34,773 nt of DNA from an uncultured Saprospiraceae bacterium (GCA_937921825.1 CAKZVK010000095.1:1-34773); one strand, 5' to 3'. Positions 1 through 9,493 are shown, counted from the first letter of the stretch. The notes: generated from the letters alone by a model not told the origin. Program-made: numbers and translations.

Positions 1-1
1 A

Positions 2-3000
2 GATCCTGCTTCAGGACAAATGTATGCCGTACCACCTGCGATAGTGTCACAGTTCTTAATAGGTGTCTGTGTCAAGGAATACAGGAACGGTGTTCTGCTT
101 TCTGAAATCCGAAGAGATTTCGAATATAATGTAAGAATCTGTGGACGGGATCCAGTGGCAATGTTTAGCCCTGATGCCTTACAAAAGTGTAATAGCTTGG
201 AAGTTTCTTTTTCTAATGGGACGACATCAAACTTCCTTCCTGTCGATAGCCTAGACTTCACTTGGATCTTTGATTTCCCCAACGGCAATCTGACTTCCAA
301 TGAAATGACTCCTACTTTTACTTATCCAACTTCAGGCGTCTATGATGTAGCACTTATAGCAGATGATGGTGCCTGTATGGATACAGCCTATGTCCAAGTG
401 GCGGTTGCTACAGAAGATGACCCTGCTTTGAGTTTCGAACTGGAAGCTATCAGTTGTAGCCCTGACTACATCCTTAATCTCAATGCTGTGAGTAGCATTT
501 CTAATGCATTGGATAGTACAGACTATATGTGGACCATAGTAAGTGGGGGAGTAACGACTACTGTTCTGGGACCAAATCCTATGGTCAACTCAGGACCGGA
601 CCAAGATGTGATGGTGACACTTAGCGTAACAGGACCGACAGGTTGCACCAATACGTATACAGAAACTCAAGTTCTGACAGCAGTCCAGAACCCAATTATA
701 AACTTTGGATTGGATTCCTATAATTGCAACTCAATAACAACAATAGAGCTAAACAGTGACATCCAGTCACCAGAAACAGTACAAGAAAATGATATTGTCT
801 GGACCATACTTGCTAATGGTATGACAAACACCGTGACTGGTTCTAATCCAACTTTTGACATTAATACTGATCAAGCGATTTCAGTGACCTTAATGGTGAC
901 AACGCCTAATGGCTGTACGACTTCAGTAGGTGGAGATTTCAATATAGAAACCATCCCCGATCCTGCAATTGACTTCAGCTTCAGCACGACTAACTGTAAT
1001 GATGCAGCGATACTCTCACTGTCAGGTACAGCAACCAGTAGTACTCAATCGATAGATCCTAATTCTTATACATGGACGATTACTACTGCTGATATGCAAG
1101 TTCTCAATGGCAATGGACCTATATACAACCAGGTAATAGGAGAGGACCAATTGGTCACAGTACAACTACAGGTCTCTACTTTCGAAGGATGTACGAGTAC
1201 CATATCAGAACAGATCCAAATAAGCACAGTACCATTTAACCCACAGTTCAATGATGTCATTGTATGCCCAGGAGAAAGTGCAGTAGTCTATGCAAATACT
1301 AATTCTGGCAATACTGTTACAATCTCTCCACAGCCTACAAATCTAACTGTAGATGCTAATGGAAACTATATCATAGGAGATAATCAAACGACTACGGTAT
1401 ATAATGTAACGGTCTCGAATGCAGACTGCACAAGGACAGAAGCCGTAACTATCACAGTAGACAGCAACCCTAGTTTTGCTCCTATACCAGACATCGTACA
1501 ATGTGGCTCTGCTACAGTAGCACTTAATCCATCATTTACTAATGGCTACGTTTATCAGTGGAGTGGTCCTGCTGGTCTGTCTTTCGATAATGCGAGTGGA
1601 AGTCCTTTAGTTAGTTTACCTTCCTCTGGAGATTTCTTTGTGACCATTTCTACTAATCCCTCTAGCTTATGTTTTGGTTATGACACCGTAAGGGTCAATA
1701 GAGTAGAGCTACCGACTATTGCATTCTCTCCAGAGCGAGAAATAATCTATTGCGAAAACGAAAGCTATGACATTAGTGTGACTAGTAATGGTACAGTCAC
1801 ATGGTTCAATGAAAATGGTCAGGTGATTCAGAATGGTAATAACTTGACGATAGCCAACTTACAAGAATCTGCAATCTATCAGGTACAATCAGTAACGCCA
1901 GAGGGCTGCATGAGTACAGATCAGCTCGAAGTACAATTCATACCTGCACCTGAGATAATCATCGACCCATCATCAGAGAATCAGGCTTGCTTTGGAGAAG
2001 AGATAACTGTAACCCTTGATACCGACAATCTAGTAAGTTGGTCTAACCAGGCAGGGCAGATTATCGCATCAGGAAGCACCTTGACCATACCGAATCTGAA
2101 TCAAGACACCACAATAACTATAACTGTGGAAAATGATCTTGGCTGTCTTAATACAGAAGAAATATTCCTAGAAGTCCTAGATCTTCCAGAAACTAGCAGT
2201 CTAGTGAACGAGAGAAATGTCTGCATAGATGTGCCCTTTTCTTTGGAATCTGATCTCTTACAATATGACATCACTGTCTTCGATGAAGATGGCAATATCG
2301 TAGGTACAGGACATGACATTGACTTTCCAGAAGGGATTTCAGAATCAGCAACTTTCATTTACGAATTTATCAGTGCTGATGGCTGTATAAGTTTGGATAT
2401 GGTGACTGTGAATGTCTTTGAAGAAATAGGTTTACAGATAAATGAAGGAGCTACAGAACAGATCTATTGCCGTGGCTTTACGGCTGCTATTAGCTCTAGT
2501 ACAGATGTTGACTCTGATGTAGAATGGTTTGCAGATGGAAACTCAATAGCCATGAACGAGGGCATAGCAGACTATCTTCCTACAGGAGATGAAACGATAA
2601 TTGCCATCGCTACTTCTTCGGCAGGCTGCATCCAAGCAGACACGATTTCCCTGAACGAGTCATTCTCAGAAGGAGAAATTACAGGGGATGAGGTCATCTG
2701 CATTACAGAATCGACGACACTAGCCTATACACCTAATGAAGATACTGCCTTCAATATATCTTGGACTCCCAATGACGATATCACGATAGATGGGACTGCT
2801 ATTACAGTCAGTCCTGGAGAAACGACAACCTATGAAGCCATCTACGAAAATGCCGATGGCTGTCTAGATACAAGTCAATTCACTGTGACAGTTGGTGGTT
2901 TTGCAGAAGCCCCTAGCATCTCTACAGAACTATCAGAGGTCTGCCTGACGCAGTCCACAGAACTCTTTATAGATACAGATAGTGACAACACTATCACATG

Positions 3001-3427
3001 GACGCCTGCAGGGACATTGGATGACCCTACAGTCATAAATCCCTTGGCAACACCGACAGAGACAACGACCTATACAGTCAATGTCTCAGATCAGTTTGGT
3101 TGTGAGACTTCTAACTCTATTTCTATAGCTGTAGTACAACCCACCTGTGATGAAAGGGATGTATTCATACCTAATATGTTCACACCGAACTTTGATAATC
3201 TTAATGATGTCTTCCAGGTAGAATCTGCTTTTCTAGAAAGCATGACGCTGACTGTATACAATAGATGGGGTGAAGAAGTCTTCTCCAGCGATGACCAAGC
3301 CAATGGCTGGGATGGCACCTATGAGGGAGAAATCTTAGAACCTGATGTCTATGGCTACTACTTTTCTGGTGTCTGTGTCAATGGATTTACAACCGTAATG
3401 AAAGGGAATGTGACACTAATCAAGTAA
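2..3427 (+). CDS. Giant secreted Ig/PKD-repeat protein with gliding-motility-type C-terminal domain (5' partial)
   Basis: The reading frame is open to the left edge, so only the last ~1141 residues are visible and the first ATG at 20 is probably internal. An early segment (visible residues ~50-130) looks like a PKD domain, with a WIFDFPNG core and a later FTYPTSGVYDV strand. It is followed by many ~80-100-residue Ig-like repeats, most carrying a GC(T/L/M/I) turn where one cysteine pairs with another at the repeat start. The last ~90 residues (FIPNMFTPNFDNLNDVF, then YNRWGEEVF, NGWDGTYEG and a closing KGNVTLIK) match the gliding-motility-associated/CHU_C C-terminal domain, a type B T9SS sorting signal. 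The protein is therefore expected to be secreted and surface attached, probably as an adhesin. The binding target cannot be read from the repeats. Confidence 0.9.
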   Translation, partial: DPASGQMYAVPPAIVSQFLIGVCVKEYRNGVLLSEIRRDFEYNVRICGRDPVAMFSPDALQKCNSLEVSFSNGTTSNFLPVDSLDFTWIFDFPNGNLTSNEMTPTFTYPTSGVYDVALIADDGACMDTAYVQVAVATEDDPALSFELEAISCSPDYILNLNAVSSISNALDSTDYMWTIVSGGVTTTVLGPNPMVNSGPDQDVMVTLSVTGPTGCTNTYTETQVLTAVQNPIINFGLDSYNCNSITTIELNSDIQSPETVQENDIVWTILANGMTNTVTGSNPTFDINTDQAISVTLMVTTPNGCTTSVGGDFNIETIPDPAIDFSFSTTNCNDAAILSLSGTATSSTQSIDPNSYTWTITTADMQVLNGNGPIYNQVIGEDQLVTVQLQVSTFEGCTSTISEQIQISTVPFNPQFNDVIVCPGESAVVYANTNSGNTVTISPQPTNLTVDANGNYIIGDNQTTTVYNVTVSNADCTRTEAVTITVDSNPSFAPIPDIVQCGSATVALNPSFTNGYVYQWSGPAGLSFDNASGSPLVSLPSSGDFFVTISTNPSSLCFGYDTVRVNRVELPTIAFSPEREIIYCENESYDISVTSNGTVTWFNENGQVIQNGNNLTIANLQESAIYQVQSVTPEGCMSTDQLEVQFIPAPEIIIDPSSENQACFGEEITVTLDTDNLVSWSNQAGQIIASGSTLTIPNLNQDTTITITVENDLGCLNTEEIFLEVLDLPETSSLVNERNVCIDVPFSLESDLLQYDITVFDEDGNIVGTGHDIDFPEGISESATFIYEFISADGCISLDMVTVNVFEEIGLQINEGATEQIYCRGFTAAISSSTDVDSDVEWFADGNSIAMNEGIADYLPTGDETIIAIATSSAGCIQADTISLNESFSEGEITGDEVICITESTTLAYTPNEDTAFNISWTPNDDITIDGTAITVSPGETTTYEAIYENADGCLDTSQFTVTVGGFAEAPSISTELSEVCLTQSTELFIDTDSDNTITWTPAGTLDDPTVINPLATPTETTTYTVNVSDQFGCETSNSISIAVVQPTCDERDVFIPNMFTPNFDNLNDVFQVESAFLESMTLTVYNRWGEEVFSSDDQANGWDGTYEGEILEPDVYGYYFSGVCVNGFTTVMKGNVTLIK

Positions 3428-3493
3428 GACCTACAAATTGAGAAGCTTGGTCTTCAAGCGAGACCAGCAAGAAAAATATACTCAGACAATCGT

Positions 3494-3527
3494 AAAAAGG
3501 GTAATCAATAAAAGGTTGCCCTTTTTT
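3494..3527 (+). terminator. Rho-independent terminator after the adhesin gene
   Basis: AAAAAGGG (3494-3501) pairs with CCCTTTTT (3519-3526), extended by TAA against TTG, and the stem runs into a T tract. A second small hairpin (TTGGTCT 3447-3453 with AGACCAG 3461-3467) lies just after the stop codon but has no T tract. Confidence 0.75.
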
Positions 3528-3538
3528 GATGGAGGAAA

Positions 3539-3569
3539 TTGAGCTTTAATGGCTATAAGACTATTTTTG
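3539..3569 (+). promoter_or_regulatory. Bacteroidota-type promoter of mnmA
   Basis: TTG at 3539-3541, a 20-nt spacer, then TATTTTTG at 3562-3569 fits the known TTG/TAnnTTTG consensus. Only four nucleotides separate the -7 element from the ATG at 3574, which implies a leaderless or nearly leaderless mRNA. Confidence 0.65.
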
Positions 3570-3573
3570 CACT

Positions 3574-4671
3574 ATGAGCAAGAAAGGTAGAGTACTGGTT
3601 GCAATGAGTGGTGGCATAGATAGCACTGTCACAGCGATGATGCTACATGAGCAAGGTTACGAGATAGTAGGGATTACTATGAAGACCTGGGACTATGCCT
3701 CCTCTGGTGGATCCAGCAAGGAGACAGGCTGCTGTAGTCTAGACTCGATTAATGATGCTCGGCAGATTGCAGTAGAAAAAGGCTTCCATCATTTCATCGT
3801 AGATATCAGAGAGGAGTTCGGTGATTACGTCATTGATAATTTTGTGGAAGAATACATTGCGGGCAGAACACCAAATCCATGCATACTCTGCAATACGCAT
3901 ATCAAATGGAGCTCCCTTCTAAAGAGAGCAGATGCCATGGATTGTGAATTCATCGCTACTGGTCACTATGCTCGCATCAAGCATGAACAAGACAGATACT
4001 TTATATCCAAAGGGGTAGACCCTCGAAAGGATCAGTCGTATGTACTATGGGGTCTCTCACAAGAATGTATGGCACGTACAATGTTTCCCTTAGCCAACTA
4101 TACTAAAGAAGAAATCAGAAAGATGGCACTCGACTGGGGATACGAAGCCCTTTCATTGAAGCCAGAGAGTTATGAGATCTGCTTTGTACCAGATAATGAT
4201 TACCGTGGATTCTTAAAGAGGAGAGTACCAGAACTAGAAAACAGTGTCAAGGGCGGGACCTTCGTCAATAGCCAAGGAGAAATACTAGGCAGTCATGATG
4301 GTTATCCATTCTACACTATAGGCCAACGAAAAGGTCTTGGTGGAGGATTCAAGACACCAAAGTATGTTACCAATATAATTCCAGAGACCAATACCATAGT
4401 CCTAGGAGAAGCAGATGATCTTCTGAAAAATGCCATGCAAGTAGGACAGATCAACTTCCAAAAACATGAAACTATATCACCAGATCAAGACTATGTTACT
4501 ATGGTGAGATACAATGATAGAGGCACTTTAAGTAGAGTCTCGTTGCCCGAAAACCATGACCAACTAGAGGTTTCCTTTCTCGCCAATGTGAGAGGTATTG
4601 CGCCTGGTCAGTCCGCTGTAATCTACGAAAACGAAGATGTCGTGGCGGGTGGAATCATTCTTAGAAGTTGA
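3574..4671 (+). CDS. mnmA: tRNA-specific 2-thiouridylase MnmA
   Basis: MnmA makes the 2-thio group of s2U34 in tRNAs for Lys, Glu and Gln, using ATP to activate the uridine and a persulfide sulfur. The PP-loop SGGIDS is at residues 12-17. The catalytic cysteine pair is present: C102 in NPCILCN and C202 in YEICFVPD. The GHYARI segment and the YTIGQRKGLG turn of the central domain are intact, and the C-terminal beta-barrel ends in GQSAVIYENEDVVAGG. The length of 365 aa is normal. The gene has its own promoter and sits behind a terminator, so it is probably transcribed apart from the adhesin. Confidence 0.97.
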   Translation: MSKKGRVLVAMSGGIDSTVTAMMLHEQGYEIVGITMKTWDYASSGGSSKETGCCSLDSINDARQIAVEKGFHHFIVDIREEFGDYVIDNFVEEYIAGRTPNPCILCNTHIKWSSLLKRADAMDCEFIATGHYARIKHEQDRYFISKGVDPRKDQSYVLWGLSQECMARTMFPLANYTKEEIRKMALDWGYEALSLKPESYEICFVPDNDYRGFLKRRVPELENSVKGGTFVNSQGEILGSHDGYPFYTIGQRKGLGGGFKTPKYVTNIIPETNTIVLGEADDLLKNAMQVGQINFQKHETISPDQDYVTMVRYNDRGTLSRVSLPENHDQLEVSFLANVRGIAPGQSAVIYENEDVVAGGIILRS

Positions 4672-4767
4672 TTTATACTTAACTTTCTATTCTTATCGTT
4701 ATCTCATTATTCTCCATTCTTTGATTTTCTATCCAATTGGTTTAACTTTATATTATAATTTACTATA

Positions 4768-5517
4768 ATGTTTAAGAAATTGAATTTCAAAGCTTTAGCC
4801 CTCCTATTATTTGCAGCCAGCATATTTATGTCTTGCGAAGATCAGTTTATAGAATTGCCAGCAGATGAACTAGGTACTCAATACTATCCTGTAGAAATGG
4901 GCAAATACTGGATTTACCAAGTAGATACGACTATCGTCCTCAGAAGAGGAGAATACTATAATTCTTCATCATTTGTGAGAGAAGAAATCGTCAGTGACTT
5001 TATCAATTCTGCTGGAGATACTGCTTACATCCTCCAGAGATCTATTTCAAATTCCCAAAGTGGGCCATTTATATCTACAGATAGATGGGTGATAGAAAAG
5101 ACAAATCAGTCTCTCATCCGCATAGAGGAGAACTTAAGATTTGTAAAAATGAACTTTCCTATTGTACTAAATTCTGAATGGGACGGAAATCAATTTGATC
5201 AAAAATTGGAAGTTTTCGTGGGGCAGGAAACAATAGAACAATATCTAGAATGGGAATATAAGGTCTTAGGTAAAACAGCCAACAAAACAATCAATGGTGT
5301 TCCTTACGATAAGGTATTAGAGATTCAACAAGCCAATTACGAAACAGAAATAGAAGAAAGATTCTCTCATGAATGGTATGCTCCTGATGTAGGCCTTATC
5401 TACAGAAAGATGGATATTTTTGATACCCAATGTTTCTCTGCCTGTGATGGGATGACTTGGATAGAAAAAGCAGATGAGGGCTTTACTATGACGCAAACTC
5501 TAGTAGAGCACAATTAA
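4768..5517 (+). CDS. Lipoprotein of unknown function
   Basis: The N-terminus is a lipoprotein signal peptide ending in the lipobox FMSC (C23), followed by an acidic EDQ, so the mature protein is expected to be lipid-anchored. The remainder, ~225 residues, is predicted to be mostly beta and contains MGKYWIYQVDTT near the start, a pattern common in Bacteroidota lipoproteins that measure no known activity. Two cysteines near the end (CFSAC) could form a disulfide. The gene ends one nucleotide before the TTG start of rimM, so the two are likely co-transcribed. No specific function can be assigned. Confidence 0.8.
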   Translation: MFKKLNFKALALLLFAASIFMSCEDQFIELPADELGTQYYPVEMGKYWIYQVDTTIVLRRGEYYNSSSFVREEIVSDFINSAGDTAYILQRSISNSQSGPFISTDRWVIEKTNQSLIRIEENLRFVKMNFPIVLNSEWDGNQFDQKLEVFVGQETIEQYLEWEYKVLGKTANKTINGVPYDKVLEIQQANYETEIEERFSHEWYAPDVGLIYRKMDIFDTQCFSACDGMTWIEKADEGFTMTQTLVEHN

Positions 5518-5518
5518 A

Positions 5519-6031
5519 TTGCTAGAGCTTATACACATAGGCCATAGCGCCAAGACTAGAGGAATCAATGGCGCATTCAAGACAAGAATAGACAATCACT
5601 ATATCCCTAGTTTGCTAAAAGCGAGGGCAGTGTTCATTAATCTTAATGGCTCCAAAGTCCCTTTTCTGATAGAATCCGCAGAAGAAAAAGGCCATATACT
5701 ACTAAAGCTAGATGAGATAGATAGTCCAGAAGCAGCCTCTGCACTGCTCAGTAAAGAATTATATCTGGACAAGACAGAAGTAGACGAATCTGTGATCAAT
5801 CAGCAAGAGCAAGTCCATGAACTCGTCGGTTACTCCCTCTATAATCAGGGAAATGAACTCATCTCTACCATAGATGAAATCGTAGAATATCCTAATCAGA
5901 TTCTAGCAAAACTTAAATATAATGGGAGTGAGGTATTGATTCCTGTGCATGAAGATCTGATTATAGAACTGCAGCCAGAGCACCAACGTATCCAATTAGA
6001 GATAGCAGAAGGACTGCTCTCCCTCAATTAG
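5519..6031 (+). CDS. rimM: Ribosome maturation factor RimM
   Basis: RimM assists maturation of the 30S head by binding S19. Its two-part structure is visible: an N-terminal RimM barrel (IGHSAKTRGINGAFKTRI, residues ~6-85) and a C-terminal PRC barrel (VHELVGYSLYN to the end, with LIPVHEDLIIEL). The length of 170 aa is typical. The only plausible start is TTG at 5519: a stop (TAG at 5504) lies upstream in frame and no ATG intervenes. The junction with the preceding lipoprotein gene is TAAATTG, so translational coupling is likely. The last 8 nt overlap the convergent methyltransferase gene. Confidence 0.92.
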   Translation: MLELIHIGHSAKTRGINGAFKTRIDNHYIPSLLKARAVFINLNGSKVPFLIESAEEKGHILLKLDEIDSPEAASALLSKELYLDKTEVDESVINQQEQVHELVGYSLYNQGNELISTIDEIVEYPNQILAKLKYNGSEVLIPVHEDLIIELQPEHQRIQLEIAEGLLSLN

Positions 6032-6839
6032 CCCATAGTCCCAACTGCCACGGTTTGAATACTCTAGGTAAGCACTTCAGGTGTTTCACTTCAGGAATAC
6101 TTTCATTCTTATAGATAATTCCGAGCTTATAGAAATCTATGGAGTGACCACCTGAGCTAGTCTTTATCTCTGACCAAGCCCGTTGCATTTCTTCAGACCA
6201 GTTAATATCGTCAACTATTACAAACCGTGTACTAGTATGTGCATTCCATATCTTTTTGAAATACTGTACCGTACTTTCATATCTATGGTTTCCATCTAAG
6301 TAGACTAACTCAGAACCAGTGATAGCAGGATGGTCTGAGGCAAAGAAGGCCTCAAAGGAACTAACGACCGACTCAATACCACCATAGCCCAGTTGCTTAA
6401 AAACTTCTTGCGCCTCTGAGGCAATTTCAGTAGCACCTTCTACTGTAACCAATTTAGCATTCTTATCAGCAGAATGTAGATACGCTGTGGCTATACCCAG
6501 ATTAGTGCCTAATTCTAGTATCGATCGAGGTTGGAGATAGAGGACAAGATTCCTCAGTAGGCGGCACTTCCATTTATTAGAAGTAGAATGCTTGAGCAAC
6601 TGAGATACTTTCTTTTGTTTCTGATTAAGGATAGCAGTACTGCCAGCTCCTAGATCCTCATAACTGAGCACCTTAGAGCTACGACTGAGCTTTGATCTTA
6701 GATCCTCTATACGGTAATCGTCATAGTATGCCTTATTTAGATCAAAAGCGGATGATAACAACTTATAGATATACGGAGAATGAATCCTGTTGATGGTCAC
6801 AGCGTCTAGATAAAATCTTAATGCTCGCACAAAATTCAT
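6024..6839 (-). CDS. Class I SAM-dependent methyltransferase
   Basis: The Rossmann-fold motif I is SILELGTNLGIATAYL (residues ~106-121), followed by KLVTVEG for the acidic end of strand 2, and LVYLDGNHRYES plus FVIVDDINWS, which resemble the O-methyltransferase family (Methyltransf_24/PF13578-like). The protein has 271 residues and no signal peptide or membrane segment. The N-terminal ~95 residues are helical and not diagnostic. The substrate cannot be inferred. The gene is convergent with rimM (8-nt overlap) and divergent from plsC, with 46 bp between the two starts. Confidence 0.82.
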   Translation of the reverse strand: MNFVRALRFYLDAVTINRIHSPYIYKLLSSAFDLNKAYYDDYRIEDLRSKLSRSSKVLSYEDLGAGSTAILNQKQKKVSQLLKHSTSNKWKCRLLRNLVLYLQPRSILELGTNLGIATAYLHSADKNAKLVTVEGATEIASEAQEVFKQLGYGGIESVVSSFEAFFASDHPAITGSELVYLDGNHRYESTVQYFKKIWNAHTSTRFVIVDDINWSEEMQRAWSEIKTSSGGHSIDFYKLGIIYKNESIPEVKHLKCLPRVFKPWQLGLWAN

Positions 6840-6855
6840 TTGCCAAGAAAATTGA

Positions 6856-6863
6856 TAATTTTG
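6856..6863 (+). promoter_or_regulatory. -7 element upstream of plsC
   Basis: TAATTTTG matches TAnnTTTG and lies 22 nt before the TTG start of plsC. A TTTG at 6839-6842 is present, but the spacing (13 nt) is too short for the usual -33 box, so only the -7 half is supported. Confidence 0.45.
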
Positions 6864-6885
6864 ACACTAAACTAATTAAACAAAC

Positions 6886-7620
6886 TTGTTTGTATTAGAA
6901 TTTATACTAGGGTCTATTTTCAGAATAGCATTTTTTATTCTGCTACTTCTTTTCCATCCACTGCAGATGGTAGCCAGTAATCTTTTAGGTACTAGAGCAC
7001 ATCAGAAAGTGGTGCATTACCTAAATGGAGGTATTCTTCTTGCTTTTAGACTAGCAGGGACGAGATGTTCATTTACTTGTGATTACGACTTACCTAAGGA
7101 TAAGCCCTTGGTTTTTGTGGCCAACCATCAGAGCCTATGGGATATCATAGGGATCTATTGGTACCTGAGAGCCTATTTTCCACTATTTGTATCCAAGATA
7201 GAATTGTCTAAAGGCATACCGAGTATCTCATACAACCTGAGAAAAAGTGGTTCAGCACTCATAGATCGGAATAATAGGAGACAGGCCATAGTAGAAATCC
7301 TCAAGATGGCGACCAAAGCCAAAGAGGAAAAGAGGTCTATAGCTATTTTTCCCGAGGGTACCAGATCTAAGGACGGCGTACTGAAAAGGTTTTCTGTAGG
7401 TGGCATGACTAGTATACTTAAGAAATGTCCAGACTGCCTAGTCGTTCCTCTAGCCATCAACGGCACTGCTAGGCTAGAAGCCAATAAATATTACAGAATC
7501 AAAGCTTTCAAACGTATCAGTTGGACAGTTTTACAACCTATAGATCCTCATAATCATGAAGTTCTAGACCTAGTCAACTATTGCCAATCATCGATAGAGG
7601 ATGCTCTCGCACTAGCATAA
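6886..7620 (+). CDS. plsC: 1-acyl-sn-glycerol-3-phosphate acyltransferase (PlsC family)
   Basis: The family transfers an acyl chain to lysophosphatidate to make phosphatidate at the inner membrane. An N-terminal hydrophobic segment (residues ~5-32) is followed by the catalytic NHQSLWD box (H81, D86) and FPEGTRSK (155-162), the second acyltransferase motif. The VVPLAING segment corresponds to motif IV. The length of 244 aa is standard. The start is TTG at 6886: an in-frame TAA at 6877 closes the frame just upstream and the first ATG would remove the membrane anchor. A 14-nt spaced palindrome (ACAAAC-TT-GTTTGT, 6880-6893) covers the start codon. Confidence 0.9.
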   Translation: MFVLEFILGSIFRIAFFILLLLFHPLQMVASNLLGTRAHQKVVHYLNGGILLAFRLAGTRCSFTCDYDLPKDKPLVFVANHQSLWDIIGIYWYLRAYFPLFVSKIELSKGIPSISYNLRKSGSALIDRNNRRQAIVEILKMATKAKEEKRSIAIFPEGTRSKDGVLKRFSVGGMTSILKKCPDCLVVPLAINGTARLEANKYYRIKAFKRISWTVLQPIDPHNHEVLDLVNYCQSSIEDALALA

Positions 7621-7670
7621 TCCAAATTTTTGGTTTGTTTTTTGTACAGGACATATTATCATAATTGATA

Positions 7671-8879
7671 ATGCGTACTGGATTTACACTAATATTCTTA
7701 TTTCTTGTACTGACTATGCTCTCACAGTCAGAGCAACTTTCTGTTTATAATACTATTACAGAGGCACGAAGAATCGCAACAGAAGAAAAGGATTATACAA
7801 AAGCGATAAACCTTATTCACAAAAGAATAGAGGATGAGACAGAGGTTCCAACTAAAGATGCTGAGATACTAGCCGCAAGATTTTACTTCTGGAATAAACA
7901 GAATCTAACTGCAGAGGTACAAACTAGAAAACTACTCGAGCTCTACCCAGATGAATACGAACTGCATAATCTGCTCATAGACATATATGAGTCACAAAAG
8001 ATGTATGCTAAAAGTACTGAAGCCATCAAGCAGGCTTTAATGTTATTTCCTGAGGACAAAAAGCTCATGTTCAGACTCGCTTATAACATGAATGGCAACA
8101 AAGAGTATCGCTATGCTAAAGTGCTCACTGAGAAATTACTCGACGAAGATCCTAAGAATCAAAAACTAAAAACACTACTCAACACCATTCATGTAAGCTC
8201 TGTAAAGAATTTCATATTTGCAGAATATAGGCACCACTTCCTAAATGAGGAACAAGACAAACTCAACTTTCAAACCATACAGTATGGTAGAAACTTCAGA
8301 GAATCTACTTTCATTGGAGGGTTTTCGTCAGCGAAGGCATCAAGCACAAGTGGATTACAATTTTTTGGAGAAATGTATAATAAGCTCAATAGTAAGCTAT
8401 ATTCTTATGTCCACTTCGCTTATTCAAAGTCAGCAATGTTTCCCTCCTTTAGATTGAATTCGGGTTTATACAGGAGTCTAAAGTATAATATGGAGCTATC
8501 GGTTTACTTAAGCCTGATACAGCAATTAGAATATACTAGATTAGTGTCTTTGGGTCTAAGCAAGAGCATCAATAAGAGTTCCTTTAGTGCAACGTTTAAC
8601 TTTATAAACGAGGCACAACATAATGACACCTCTTATAGAATGCGGTTCCGTCAGTACATAGGTAATCAGAGTAATTTTGTAGGACTAGCCTATGGAAGCT
8701 TCTCTAAAGGGGAGACCATAAGAGGGACAGAGCTAGATCTCAATGCAAAGTATATAAGTTATGAAGCACAAGCAGCTATCGGACTCAAAGCCTATCTGGG
8801 TCTGAATTATAGCAGAAATATCTCCGAAACTAAAGAAGCAAAAGATCAAATAACGATGTACCTAAAGCACAGCTTTTAG
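7671..8879 (+). CDS. TPR plus YaiO-like outer-membrane beta-barrel protein
   Basis: The start ATG at 7671 gives a clean signal peptide (MRTGFTLIFLFLVLTMLSQS); a TTG six bases upstream is less likely. Residues ~20-180 form TPR-like helical pairs (for example TRKLLELYPDEYELHNLL and EAIKQALMLFPEDKKLMFRL). From ~185 to the C-terminal F the pattern changes to alternating beta strands (VKNFIFAEYRHHF, LYSYVHFAYSKSA, SFSATFNF), as in the YaiO family of outer-membrane barrels. A TPR domain joined to a barrel is the layout of polysaccharide exporters such as PgaA and BcsC. With the HEAT-like protein and the glycosyltransferase downstream it probably forms a glycan export module. The 3' end overlaps the convergent receiver gene by 4 nt. 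Confidence 0.82.
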   Translation: MRTGFTLIFLFLVLTMLSQSEQLSVYNTITEARRIATEEKDYTKAINLIHKRIEDETEVPTKDAEILAARFYFWNKQNLTAEVQTRKLLELYPDEYELHNLLIDIYESQKMYAKSTEAIKQALMLFPEDKKLMFRLAYNMNGNKEYRYAKVLTEKLLDEDPKNQKLKTLLNTIHVSSVKNFIFAEYRHHFLNEEQDKLNFQTIQYGRNFRESTFIGGFSSAKASSTSGLQFFGEMYNKLNSKLYSYVHFAYSKSAMFPSFRLNSGLYRSLKYNMELSVYLSLIQQLEYTRLVSLGLSKSINKSSFSATFNFINEAQHNDTSYRMRFRQYIGNQSNFVGLAYGSFSKGETIRGTELDLNAKYISYEAQAAIGLKAYLGLNYSRNISETKEAKDQITMYLKHSF

Positions 8880-9247
8880 ATGGCAATGGTATACTTTGAC
8901 AATCGCTCAATACGGGCAAGGAGTTCTTTCTTCTTTAGCGGAAGTAAGATGTAATCATCCACACCAAGTTCAAAGGCACTCTCTATTACACATTCAAGAG
9001 AGACAGCAGTCATGACTATTATCTTGATGTACTTACCCTCTAAGTTGCGAATAAACTCTATAAGCTCATATCCAGTCACATAGGAGATCATCAAATCGAT
9101 GATTACTAAATCTGGTTTTTCTGATCTGATAATACCAAAGCATGAATGACCGTCTGCTGAACTTAGAACCTCATATCCAGAACTGGACAAGAAGTTATCC
9201 AACAGCTTCACAAGAAGCTTGTTTTCGTTAACTACTACTATTTTCAA
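8876..9247 (-). CDS. Single-domain response regulator with an atypical active site
   Basis: The 123-aa protein is a stand-alone CheY-like receiver: PDLVIIDLM holds the phospho-acceptor D51, IIVMTAV the switch Thr T80, and GVDDYILLP the alpha4/beta5 region. Two conserved features are altered. The N-terminal acidic pair (usually DD) reads N7-E8 in VVVNENK, and the invariant Lys before the cis-Pro (KP) is Leu102 in LLP. No output domain is present, so any signal must pass by protein contact. It lies convergently between the YaiO-like gene and the HEAT/GT2 pair, which suggests control of that glycan module. Whether it is phosphorylated is uncertain. Confidence 0.88.
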   Translation of the reverse strand: MKIVVVNENKLLVKLLDNFLSSSGYEVLSSADGHSCFGIIRSEKPDLVIIDLMISYVTGYELIEFIRNLEGKYIKIIVMTAVSLECVIESAFELGVDDYILLPLKKKELLARIERLSKYTIAI

Positions 9248-9493
9248 TTTTCAATTCGTTTCCATTGCCATTTCCAAAAGAATGCCAAGAGGTCTAAAAA
9301 AATATTTTATTGTAAACTAAGGGTAGTTATCTGTTTGAATTGTCTATTAGTTGTCCAAAAGGAGTAATCAATAGCATTACCCTGAATCTGACTATCTTAT
9401 ATACTCCCTTTTATATCCTTTAATATTCGACTGCTGCGGTATTACCGTCAGGCATGATGTCTATATTAAAACCACTTAATACCAATAAAAGGA

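Noticed and set aside
400-3000. Repeating protein segments in the adhesin as possible DNA repeats
   Set aside because: The repeats are at the protein fold level; the nucleotide sequences have diverged and no direct repeats stand out.
6880-6893. Spaced palindrome ACAAAC-TT-GTTTGT over the plsC start
   Set aside because: AT-rich and short; likely by chance.
7622-7633. CCAAA-TT-TTTGG followed by T-rich sequence after plsC
   Set aside because: The stem is only 5 bp and AT-rich, too weak to call a terminator.
8245-8457. 70-codon plus-strand ORF inside the YaiO-like gene
   Set aside because: Out-of-frame shadow of a continuous barrel protein.
9437-9447. 11-bp palindrome CGGTA-T-TACCG before the HEAT-like gene
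   Set aside because: It may be an operator, but it is a single short copy with no supporting element, so it is only mentioned in the gene entry.
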